Positions 38,021 through 47,862 of a DNA stretch of 64,000 bases are shown here, piece after piece. The stretch is from Undaria pinnatifida. Taxonomy: Eukaryota; Sar; Phaeophyceae; Laminariales; Alariaceae. The position numbers were made by a program, and so were the translations under genes. The stretch's first letter is position 1. Each line of letters begins with the position of its first letter. Under the pieces are notes generated by a model that worked only from the letters and a program-made list of their open reading frames with translations, had not been told where the DNA came from and ran no database searches. The stretch lies in the NCBI GenBank assembly GCA_012845835.1, contig JABAKD010000020.1:930001-994000 (forward strand). Reading direction: 5' to 3'.

Positions 38021-39335
38021 ATGGCGTCGTCTAAAGCTTGACTTGGTGCCATTCCTCCGCCCTCCGTTGCCTCCGCCAGGGCTGCGGCCAACTGCCCCGG
38101 TTGTTGGACCAAAGTTGCCCCCTCGGCGGCGCCCTCAGCCAGACCAGCACCCGATGCGCCTCCCCCGTCTCCACCACCGCTGTCACCCCCGCGGCGGTGG
38201 TGGTGGTCCCCACTCCCACCATTTTTGACGCCACCCCCACCATTTTTGACGCCACCCCCACGATTGCGGTCCCCGCGGTCGCAACTGTCGCTGCGTCGCT
38301 GTTTCCCCCGGTTTCGTTCTGCCAACTCTTCGTCCGGGGTTCGGCCAAAAACCAGAGTCGGGGTCCTCGTCGTGGGCTATCAGCAGGGCCTTGACGACGC
38401 CAAGCAGAAGATTCTCCGGCGTGAAGCACGCCGACGTCGGTTTGACGGAGATATCGAGCAGGCGAAGACCGCTGCGCGGGAGGCGTCTCTGGTAGTCGAG
38501 AGGACGCAACAAGCCCTTGCTCAATCAGTTGCGTCGGCTGCAGCAGACACTACCGCGGCCCCCACGCTTTCGACGCGCCCGCAGGGTGTCGCATCCCAGC
38601 AACCACGACCCGGGGACGCCGCCGTTTTCAAGGGCAGCGTCGCGTGTATGGCGTCTGCACCGAGGGCAGAGTTCTCCCCAGCGTTGGCGTCCGTGGTGGT
38701 GGAAATGGCCTGCGCCCTCCTCTAACGCACTGGCGACGTGAACTTGCAAGCACCAAGAGCCTCGTACGGCTCCCGTCGAAGTCGTGTAGCGCGCCGGGGG
38801 AAGGGGAAGTTTAATCGGTCCCGGGTCGTCCAGAAAGCGGACCAGGTGTACCTTGTCCTCGGTAGTGCTCGCGCTGAGGTTTCCAAGCCACCATGACCCA
38901 TCGTTTCCCTTGTACCCAAAGTGGGCTTCCTCAGGGAAGTACTGTGTCGTGGTAGCGACGGAGCCAATCAGCGCGGGGAACACAGGCGTAGCCCGGCGCT
39001 AGGAAACGCTCCCCGTTGCTGCGGGAGAGCTCGCGCTGTGCCACCCCGATCCGCATTCGGCGGCAGAGACGGTTGGTTTGGCGGTGCTGGTCCGGGGTTC
39101 CGGCCCAATAACGCAAGATGTGGAGCGGGAGAGGTGGAGGTCCATTTCCCGCTCCCAGGAAGGTTCGGAGAGTCCCACCCAATGCGTCTCGTATAGCACC
39201 GTGATGACGCCACCTCGCGTGTTCCTGGCTCCATAGCCAGACCGTTAGAGGTGTGGGAGTGGGTTTTGAGGAGCCGCATCTTCGACTCATGGTCTAGTTC
39301 GTAGAACCGGAGTTTCCACGAATCTCCCATATTTC
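38021..39335 (-). mobile_element. Probable retroelement fossil, family uncertain
   Basis: The - strand shows protein-like stretches reminiscent of retroelement polyproteins (for example words such as HFGYKGNDGSWWLG and PARYTTSTGAVRGSW). It is bracketed by two copies of repeat block P. The element is broken in several places and looks old. No terminal repeats were identified. The class (LTR-type or other) is not established. Confidence 0.3.
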
Positions 39336-39364
39336 TGCATATGCGACTCCTCAGGGTGGGCTAG

Positions 39365-39448
39365 TGTTAAGATACGGCCTCGAAAGGCCTGTAATTATCC
39401 GATTTTTTTCAAGATCATTTGGATGGGTTTCGTATGATAAGGTTGGAA
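39365..39448 (+). repeat. Duplicated block P, copy 2 (partial)
   Basis: An 80-bp near-identical repeat of 37748-37826. It differs by an insertion of a T-rich stretch before GATCATTTGGATGG. It runs directly into the ORF at 39419. Confidence 0.85.
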
Positions 39449-40213
39449 TTCCTGGCGGCGGGATGCCCATGCTTCGGTGAAGCGGAGGTTAATACGCGGC
39501 ATGCACGATTGTGTCACCGAGCGGGCGTGCAAGTGAACCAGCACCAACCCCTTGTGCACGCGCTCTCCCGTACCCTTAAGAGCATGTCCATCCGGCACCG
39601 GGTGGAAAGCGGAGCCCAGTTCCACGCAGACAGGGGTTTGCGAATGGACATCGTGATTGAGGCAGGTGGAGTAAGGGATGCTACGGCACCGGAGTATCGC
39701 GACAAGTCGATACTCCTCGACGTGACGTATGCGGACCCACAAGCAGGGTCCCACATGCGGGCAGGAAGCGCGGATCGAAACGGATCAGTGGCTTCCACTT
39801 CCGAGGCGCGCAAGCGCAACCACTACGCTCGTCCGGGACAGGTGTCCTTCGACGAACGCAGCTACAAACTCGCCACCCTCGCGGTGGAAAGCTTTGGGCG
39901 CCTCGGTAAAGAAGTCAGCGACCTGATAGATGATCAGGTGGCGGCAAGCATCGTTGGAGGAACGGACGCATCGTCCCTAGCGCGGAAAGGCGTGTGCAAG
40001 GAGCGACTATTCCAAATCATTTCTGTGACCACTCAGGTCGCGATTTCGCGCAGAGTTCATCGATATAGGGACTATCTCAGAGGGATCGTCAGGCCGCGAG
40101 GGGAAGGGAGGAAGAATCGGGAGGACTACGGTCACTGGCCTGGGGTGGCAATGTTGATGAGGATTAAGGTAGACTCTCAGCTGAAACGTATAGTCTACAG
40201 GAAAAGGAAATAG
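39419..40213 (+). CDS. LINE-type C-terminal endonuclease-like ORF (tentative)
   Basis: A 264-codon ORF. Near the N-terminus is CPCFGE..RHARLC (C-x-C..H-x4-C), a zinc-knuckle-like motif. It is followed by a region with RMDIVIEAGG and, about 25 residues later, SILLDVTYADP. The spacing of an acidic residue, then D-V-T, resembles the PD-(D/E)xK-like endonuclease found after a CCHC motif at the C-terminus of some non-LTR retrotransposon proteins. No reverse transcriptase domain precedes it, so it would be a fragment. It starts inside repeat block P. The fold assignment is by motif resemblance only; the ORF may equally be a host gene of unknown function. Confidence 0.35.
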   Translation: MDGFRMIRLEFLAAGCPCFGEAEVNTRHARLCHRAGVQVNQHQPLVHALSRTLKSMSIRHRVESGAQFHADRGLRMDIVIEAGGVRDATAPEYRDKSILLDVTYADPQAGSHMRAGSADRNGSVASTSEARKRNHYARPGQVSFDERSYKLATLAVESFGRLGKEVSDLIDDQVAASIVGGTDASSLARKGVCKERLFQIISVTTQVAISRRVHRYRDYLRGIVRPRGEGRKNREDYGHWPGVAMLMRIKVDSQLKRIVYRKRK

Positions 40214-41028
40214 TAGATAAAACGAAAAGATGTGGGGAAAGAAAATGGGCAAATGATTGGCGGAAGATACGACTGCATTATGGTGCCATCATTCGACTTT
40301 ATATTAGGTACGACTACTACTGCTGCTTTATGGAAGGATATTCGATTTACATCGGAAAGGCATCTACGCTATATTGTCGGAGGGCAAAAATACAATAATA
40401 ACAAGGCTTTTCTCCGGGAAGTGCCTAAGGGAGTGGCGCAAGAACGCAACCCAAAATCCAACATCTGACTGTCTGTGGGCAAATAAGATGTACCTGGTGG
40501 TAGTAAAAACTATGCTCTTGTCCGCAGCTTGAGAAGCGGAGTGTGGGGAGGCGCCCTCCCGGGTACGGCTCGTTCTCTCGCCGTCGTGGTGGAGAATCGA
40601 AAATAAGTGGTAATCTCATCAGTACGTACGTGTCCAGCGCCAGTACTCGTACGATGGGGACTTTTTATACGGGCGACTATTATGCAGTAAAATTTGCGTG
40701 GTAAAAATAAAAGGACGAATAGGTGGATTTTCAACCGGAAAAAAAACAAATCAGCAGCCAGTTGTTCCGTGCGCCGTCTTTCTATCGTGGTTTTGATGTT
40801 TTTTGTTTGTTTCCTGTTGTTTCGTATGGAAATCAGCAATTCTTTTCAGAATAGGTACTCTTCGTGTCTTGTTGAGCCAGATATTGAACTTAACGACGAG
40901 TGATACACGCCAGGATGGGCAATCATCCCCCTTCACCGCCAGTTCGTCGCAGAGAGTGCGCGGAATGAGGAACTGCAGGGCTTTTATTAACATTGTCGCT
41001 GAGACAGAGAAGCCCTTTCTCATGGAGC
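40214..41028. other. No gene recognised
   Basis: AT-rich, with several short ORFs but no recognised family. Confidence 0.35.
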
Positions 41029-42178
41029 ATCAGCGCCTATATCCACTTCTGTTTGCTTTTTAAATTCAAGAAAAAACACGCTGGATTGTTTTGATCGTCG
41101 TCCAACTTAAAATCGTCCCCTCGTCGAGACGAAAGCAACTCGCCTCAGCATATAGCGAGGACTCGCCACGCGCACGTACATGATGTATCCTACTACTGCT
41201 GCTGTGCGGCAAGGTTGTACACGTAGCGTTGTGCTGTTCTCATGTTGTCTGGTCCATGTCATCTGTGGTGTGAGCAAAATCTCCGCCCTATAACATGATT
41301 ACCCCTCTGTTACGGACGTAAAAACATTCTGTTTATTTGGACGTAAATGTAAGGATGGGTTGCTATATCAATTACAATCAAACAGATTCCTATATCACCA
41401 TCCAAATTGGCGCAATATATGGACATGCAATGGAGATGCGCACGAAGTGGCAGCACGGGGGTATGGTGGGGTGACAATTGGCACGCTCTGATCAAAGAAT
41501 CAGCTTCTACAACAGCAGCCACACGCGCATAGAGGTGCAGGCTGCTGATGCTAGGACGCTGGACCGCTGCTGGGCGGCAGGATCGTAGCGTGGTGCCATC
41601 AGCGCCTATATCCACTGCTGTTTGCTTTTTAAATTCAAGAAAAAATACGCTGGATTGTTTTGATCGTCGTCCGATTCAAAATCGTCCCCTCGCGGAGACG
41701 AAAGCAACTCGCCTCAGCATAGCGAGGACTCGCCACGCGCATGTACATGACGTATCCCACTACTGCTGCTGTGCGGTAGGGTTGTACACGTAGCGTTGTG
41801 CCGTCCTCATGTTTGGTACCTGTCATCTGTGGCGTGAGCAAAATCTCCGACACAAAACAATACCCCTTTGGTATGTAGTACGGAAAAATGCTTCCTCTTT
41901 GGACGTAAATGTAAGGATGGGTTAGTATATCAATTATTATCAAAAAGGTTAGTATGTTACCGACGAAATTGGCGCGATCTATGGAGTCCGACATGCAATT
42001 GAGATGCGTCCGAAGCGGCAGCACACCAGGAAGATGGGGTATGATGGGGTGACAAATGCCACGCTCCGATCAAAGAATCAGCTACTACAACAGCAGCCAC
42101 ACGCGCATACAGCAGTTGCAGGCTGCTGCTGCTAGGGGGCTGGACTGCTGCTGGGCGGCAGGATCGTAGCGTGGTGCT
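41029..42178 (+). repeat. Tandem direct duplication, two units of about 570 bp
   Basis: Unit 1 (41029-41598) and unit 2 (41599-42178) start with ATCAGCGCCTATATCCACT and end with GGCAGGATCGTAGCGTGGTG. They are clearly alike along their full length with scattered substitutions and small indels. No conserved ORF is present. Confidence 0.9.
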
Positions 42179-42529
42179 CTGTGCAAAAAGAAAGAGGGAA
42201 AGAAACGTGTACCCTCTACGAGAGCAGAAAAGACGGGTTTGCATCCAAATTTTACGTGCGTACGCGGGGATAAGGGATGCAGAAACCCAATCCCCGCGTG
42301 GATGTTGCGGAAACCCGGGGATTTGCCTTAAGTGTGTCCAAGGCCTAAAAAGTTCAAAAGGCTTGTCACCCGCGACACACTGCACGGATCGCGCCCAGAC
42401 CTCCAGCAACGTGAGCCCAAGGGTCGAATTGTGCCCACCCCGCCCGACGTTTGGGACAAAGGTGCGAACACGAAGAGATGCGCTCGAAGGGAAAAAAAAA
42501 TCACAATTATACATATAGTCTACATACAA

Positions 42530-42720
42530 GGTTGGCGTTTTATATTCGGGAAAGCTTGGAAATAGATCGGAGGCACGTGCCTCCGATCTCAGAAGAAGCC
42601 ATCCGGGGCTCTGGTGGAATCGAATAAAGCAGCGTCTCTACGAAGGAAAAGAAAGTGAGTACTCTCGGAGGACCTGCTCAATTGGCAGACCTGCAGGGGG
42701 CACTCTGTATCCCCACCTAA
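42530..42720 (+). repeat. Duplicated block P, copy 3 (partial)
   Basis: About 190 bp nearly identical to 37826-38020. It includes a perfect 26-nt palindrome at 42564-42589 with a CACGTG core. Confidence 0.85.
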
Positions 42721-42988
42721 AAGCTTACAACGGCTCTCCATTACCAGGTACTACACGATAACTCTAACAATATTAATATTAGACTAGTTAAGACTAGACT
42801 AATACCTCGTAGTGCAGTGTTTTTTTCTTTGTTCCTAACTTTCAAATTTCCTGTGGCTCCCCGTTATTTTATGCCTACAAATTGGAATTGAAACCCCTCC
42901 TCCGGCAACGACCTGCTCGTCTGCATGCCTACTGCTACAGAACATCAGCTCCCGAAGCTCATTTCTCTCAGCTCTCAGCAAGGGAGGA

Positions 42989-43684
42989 TTGACGAAGCAC
43001 ATGGCGATAAGAAAGAAAGACAGCAATAGCGAGCACCATGCGGGTTCTCTGCACCTCGTAACGCCAACCGCGGCATTAGAAGCCTTGAGAGAACCCACTG
43101 CCGGCGTGGACCTGATGGATCGCCACAACCTCAATCGCTACGAGGGAGAGAGCAGACGAACCCTGCGCCGGGGCATCTCGCATTTCCTCTCCCCTCTGCT
43201 GCAGGCACTCATCAAGGAGAAGCCACGGATCGCTCTGGCGGAAAAGGCGGAATTTGCAGAGCTGTTGAGCGAGGAGCTATCTGGGAGGCCCATACAGGAG
43301 CTGTCAATCGACCTGCTGCGGCGGTCCTTCATGATTCGAAGAAGAGTTGCGAGTGACTCGTCTCCTGATGATGACGACGAGGCACCGGGATCCGGCAGAC
43401 CACCGGTACCCCCTGACGTGCCTTTCGCGGAGCAAACCACCAACAAGGCTTCCCCTGCGTATGCGCGGAAGGTAGGCACCAGGACTGCGAATCTCAGCTC
43501 TGTCAGCAATGTATACGTTCGGTTGTTCATTCGATGTTGCACTATTTATATTAGTACCAGGTATACCCACAAGGTATGGTATTTAACAAGAAACTCTCGA
43601 CGCGGAGGTTCTGCTGTAGTTCTTAACAATGACTACTGCTGTAGACTACCTGGTGGTCTATTAATAGTACCACAGATAGCTTAG
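42989..43684 (+). pseudogene. Possible piggyBac-type transposase fragment
   Basis: A 231-codon ORF whose first part reads PTAGVDLMDRHNLNRYEG, followed by RRTLRRGISHFLSPLLQAL. In piggyBac-type DDE transposases a G-V-D-x-x-D segment followed by Y and a basic, hydrophobic helix marks the region of the last catalytic Asp. The rest (acidic DDDDEAPGSG and a Pro-rich stretch) is not informative. The last third runs into simple sequence with two ACCWGGT words. No TTAA-flanked ends were found. It could instead be an unrelated or spurious ORF. Confidence 0.25.
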
Positions 43685-43912
43685 CTTAGGCCATCTCTTA
43701 CAACACCGTTTCTGGATCCGAAAATGGGCGTTTTCGGGGCGCAAACCCGGTTTGTCTATCTTATAGACCCGAAATCGAAACTGGTGATTTTTCAGGCTTC
43801 CATTTCTTTTTCGGGTCGGCCTCCACCCGAGAAAAAGAGTCAATTTTCGGATGAAATCCCTACCCGAAAACGGAAAACGGCATCCGGATTTGGTTTTCAA
43901 CAAGTCATGTTA

Positions 43913-44683
43913 GGCCATTTCTTATGCAGTCGGATTTGTCAGTCGAAAGCGGCCTTTTTCGACTGAAGCCCAAATCGGGCTTTCTTACGCAGTCAAAAAA
44001 GGGCTTTTTCGACTCAACTTTTTTCGACTGAGAATTCCGACTGGCGGATCCAGTCGAAAAACTCGACTTTGTCGACTGGATTCTCCAGTCGAAAAACTCA
44101 GTCGAAAAAGTTTTACACGTGTTTTTTGAACCGATCGCATCGCCCACCCCACCACCAAACACACACCCACACGGCCACACGGCCACACACCCACACCAAG
44201 TACCACACTGCAGTATCATACAATGCGCTGACGCTGGCTTGGCTATCCCAGCTGTTGCTTCTCGCTGCAAGTCAGCGTGGCGCATTCCTAGTTTTGCTCG
44301 CCAGCAGCGTGTATCACACGACGGCAGCAGCGCGCGGTCTCGATCCCATTCTGCCAACAACGGCTGCGCCTGCTGTAGCTTTGGCGGCTCTCGGCTGAGT
44401 GCAACTCCACGAACGTATCTTTGGCGGCTTTCGGCTAAGCCCAAAGCCACCAACTCGCTGGGACGAGGGTTTGCCGAGCCGTTGCTCGCGGAGAAAGCGC
44501 GAACCACAGAGCTGCCAACCGATTTCGACTGCTGTACAGCAGTACTCCCTCACACCAACCGCCTCTAGGAAGAGCACAAAAACTATAAAATCGACTCGAC
44601 TGACGATAAGAAGAAGGACCAGAAGAATCCAGTCGAAAAGGGCCGTTTTCGACTGGCGGAATCCGACTGCATAAGAAATGGCC
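43913..44683. mobile_element. MITE E2a with CAGTCGAAAA subterminal repeats
   Basis: 771 bp with long inverted ends GGCCATTTCTTATGCAG.. that extend, imperfectly, beyond 24 bp. The flanks are TTA on the left and TTG on the right. About ten copies of CAGTCGAAA or its reverse complement lie within the terminal 200 bp on the left and 60 bp on the right. It is inserted into E2. The terminus resembles E2, E3 and E5, so the families are related. Confidence 0.85.
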
Positions 44684-45252
44684 TTGGGCAACGAGCGTGG
44701 TAACAAGCTCAAAACAGAGTAGTACTGCTGTTGCAGTAGTACAAAAGTAGTACAAGACGTGAGACACGCATTAGGCACATCTATCTGCTGGGCAAGCAAC
44801 AAGTATCATAGGCGTACTCGAGGTGCTGCTGCTGTGTCCCGCTGGCACACACGTCGGGCCTCACCACGAGCCGATGGGATCGGATGATTATGGTGACGAC
44901 TATTATACCAGAGCCTTGCCACTCTCCTCGCAGTCAGTCACGATTGCGGCATTCGACAAACGCAAGACGCACACTACTACTCGTACTTGTCGAAGACGAG
45001 GACAGCCGCGGGCTGCGACATGTCGTTGTTGATACACGACATCGACGGGAGCGAGGGGGGGAACAACCCTCCTCGCGTGAAGCGCACACGGCGTGCTTTC
45101 CCTCGGCCCACTTACAAAGCTTCACCTGCGTGTGCGCTGAGATGCTCTGGTGCGGCGAACTCGTGCGAGTACGTAGTCGAGCGATCGCCGTTGTTCATTT
45201 TTTTCACGAGGGCTTTGTTAAAAAAGCAATCTGTAGATTCGGGTTTCGTTAT

Positions 45253-46889
45253 GTTGTTCTCACAGTAACTCGCATAATCAAGTCCGTGGTCACAGGACAG
45301 GCTCCATTCTGGAGTGGAGGAATACCCCAGGGAAAAAACACAAACCGAAGGTGCTTCACGCATATATTATAGCTGACGCAATTCATGCCTCCGCCAAAAG
45401 AATATAAAAAGTAAAATCGGGAGTCAGCCTACGATGTGCCAGGTCCATACTGGTGCATGTGTCTCACTACTCGCGCCTGAAAAACCGACTATACCGCTTG
45501 CCACCCAGAAAAGACTACCACGCATATATTAGACGTAGTACCTCACCACGCATACGCACGACAGACGCAAGTCAATTGCAAAAAAGAAGAAAAAGAAAAG
45601 GAGAGAAAGAAAAGAAAAGAAAGAAAAGAAAAGACGAGACAAGAAGAGGAAGCAAGGACAGGGAAAGAGAAAAATGTCATACTAGCAGACCCTAGGAACT
45701 GACTAAAGACGGAAGTGGGCTCATAGAGGGTACCAAGTGCATCATCAATGGCGGTGGGGGGAGAACGCAACATGGCGAAAAAGTCAGGGCGGCCTTACGC
45801 TAGCTTGTGACGGCGGTTGGAAGGCCCATAAACTTCAAGACGATGGTGGCCAAACCCAGACTTCAGTCTCTTGGGTAGGACGCCCCCCCTTCCCCCTCCC
45901 CCCTCCCCCCGGCCGTTTAGAGATGCCGACGGTGGATGGCGCTGCCGTGATCTTTGCGGGTCGCTCTGCAGCTCTGCATCTCTCCGTCTCATGCCATTTC
46001 CGCATTAATGACCTGCTCCCTCCCCTACTCGTCGAAACCATCTGCCAGCCTTCTGTGCAGCCTTTCGCCACCTTTCGACCTTCATTCCAATGGCGGACAT
46101 ATCCTCCTTCAGATGCACAAGCCAGTCCTTCTCTTGCCCCCCTGAGTAGCCCTCACCCCCAACAAGCTCCCCAAACATCACCCTCTGTGGCAGACGCTCC
46201 TCCCCCATACGTGCCACGAATCCCGCAAACAATATCCTCCGTTTGCGCACTATCGCCTCTATGCTCTCGGAAGCTGTCTTGACAAGCGCGTCGGCGTACG
46301 ATAGGGTGTGGTCGTCGCGCTTCCGTTTCCGCCATCCGAGGCATCGGAGGAGCATGGAGTGGTGAACCCGTCGTAGCCTGTCATAGTTAGGCTTGTTCGG
46401 GCTCCACGTCATGCAACCGTAAAGTAGTGTCTCGATCACCTCGGCTTTCAGCAACCGCACCTTTTACCGTAGGCGCACACCCGGGCGATCATAGCTTTCC
46501 ATCTTGTACCGCTGGAAGCACGCCCAGGCCCTCTGAAGACGCCGCGTTATCTCGATGCAGCGTTCTCTGTCTGCGGTGATAGCCCCGCCCAAGTACACAA
46601 ACTCGCTTGTTTTTGTTTGTATACCTAGCCGGCTGCATTGATGGTGAACGAGACCTTCCCCCCACCTTGGTCTTAGGCGCATGATATCTGTTTTCGATTC
46701 GGACACCGTAAGCCCGAACGCCGAGCACGCAGTCACGATCACCGTCATCCTCTCCAGCCCTTCTGATGATCGCGATACGATGCCCGCATCGTCAGCGTAC
46801 AGCATACCCCACAATCTCTGTACCCCCGCCTCCTCCCTCCCCCCCCGCCCGTCGACTTTGCCTGTGCTTGAAGTGCCCTTCTCCTTCCC
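45253..46889 (-). mobile_element. LINE copy 4, 5'-truncated, inserted in MITE E2
   Basis: Sister MITEs E3 and E5 give the empty site. The flanks TTTCGTTAT (45244-45252) and TTTCTTAT (46890-46897) look like a slightly diverged target duplication. On the - strand the order is: C-terminal part of a reverse transcriptase ORF, G-rich tract, purine-rich 3' UTR (45585-45680), and the conserved 3' tail at 45253-45365. Confidence 0.85.
45835..46889 (-). pseudogene. LINE reverse transcriptase C-terminal half, broken
   Basis: It contains the catalytic YADDAGIV box, SKTDIMRLRPRW, FVYLGGAIT, then KAEVIETLLYGCMTWSP and RRVHHSMLLRCLGWRKR. These are typical of the thumb and C-terminal region of RTE/Jockey-like non-LTR elements. 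One in-frame TAA lies at 46464-46466, and a frameshift lies near 46005. The ORF resumes with LMRKWHETERCRAAER and ends ..TEVWVWPPSS. Clade assignment is tentative. Confidence 0.8.
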
Positions 46890-46984
46890 TTTCTTATAAG
46901 GGCTGTCGATCCCATTCTGACTCTGCAACCCGAAAATCTATCTCACTTTCGAATTCGGACACGCTATTATATAAAGTGGCCTAC

Positions 46985-47859
46985 GGCCAACTCTTATAAC
47001 ACCGTGGATGCGAAAATGAACGTTTTCGGGTCGCAAATCCTGTTTGGCTATCTTCTAGGCCCGAAAATGGTGAATGTTCAGGCTTCCATCTTCGGCTATC
47101 GTTTTCGGGTCGGCCTCCAACAGAAAACGGGCTTCATTCTCGGATGAAATCCCCATCCGAAAATAGTATCTGGATTTGGTTTTACGTATGTCATGGGAGG
47201 CAACAAGCTTGGTAACGAGTCGAAAACAGTAGAAGTACTGCTTGTAGTACAAGGCACAAGACACACGAATCAGACACATCTATCTGTCCGCTCAGGAAGT
47301 GACATTTATCATGGGCGTGGTCGTGCTGCTGCTGTGTCCCGCCTTTCGCTGACACACGCGTCGGGCCTCACCACGAGCCGATGGGATCGGATAGTGATGG
47401 TGACGAACACGAGAGCCTTGCCACTCTCCTCGCAGTCGCGATTGCCACTGTCCATTCGACAAACAGAGACACACACTACCTACTACTCGTATTTGTCGAG
47501 GACGAGACCAGCCGCCTTCTGCGACTTGTCGCTGTTGATGCACGATATCGACAGGAGCCAGGGGGAAGGCAACCCTGCTCGCGTGAAGCGCACACGGCGT
47601 GTTTTCCCTCGCCCCACCGACAAAGCTTCATCTGCGTGTGCGCTGAGATGCTCTGGTGCAGCGAACTCGGGCGAGTGTGTACGTAATCGAGCGATCGAGG
47701 TTCGTTGCTGATTTTGTTTCGCGAGTATTTTTTTAATTAAAAACCCTGTAAATTCGGGTTTCATTATAAGGGTCGTCTATCCGATTCTACCCGTCTTATT
47801 CTGCCGTCCGAAAATCAAGCTCATTTTCTGTTTCGGATATGCTACTATAAGAGATGGCC
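46985..47859 (+). mobile_element. PIF/Harbinger-like MITE E3, 875 bp
   Basis: It begins GGCCAACTCTTATAACACCG and ends CTATAAGAGATGGCC, with subterminal TCCGAAAATA/TTTTCTGTTTCGGATA. It abuts E2 across a TAC trinucleotide and E4 across TTA. The interior is shared with E1, E2 and E5. A segment encodes, in one frame, words such as ESLATLLAVAIAT and, in another, RVKRTRRVFPRPT. These are repeated in all copies and may be decayed transposase-gene sequence. Confidence 0.85.
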
Positions 47860-47862
47860 TTA

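Larger units (their letters stand above)
43689..46981 (+). mobile_element. PIF/Harbinger-like MITE E2 (carries two insertions)
   Basis: It begins GGCCATCTCTTACAACACCG after TTA (43686-43688). It ends ATATAAAGTGGCC at 46981. Subterminal TCCGAAAATG words are inverted at the two ends. The interior matches E3 and E5. It contains element E2a (43913-44683) and a LINE (45253-46889). Without them it would be about 0.9 kb, like E3. No transposase is recognised. A GGCC start and 3-bp TTA-like duplication suggest the PIF/Harbinger group. Confidence 0.8.
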
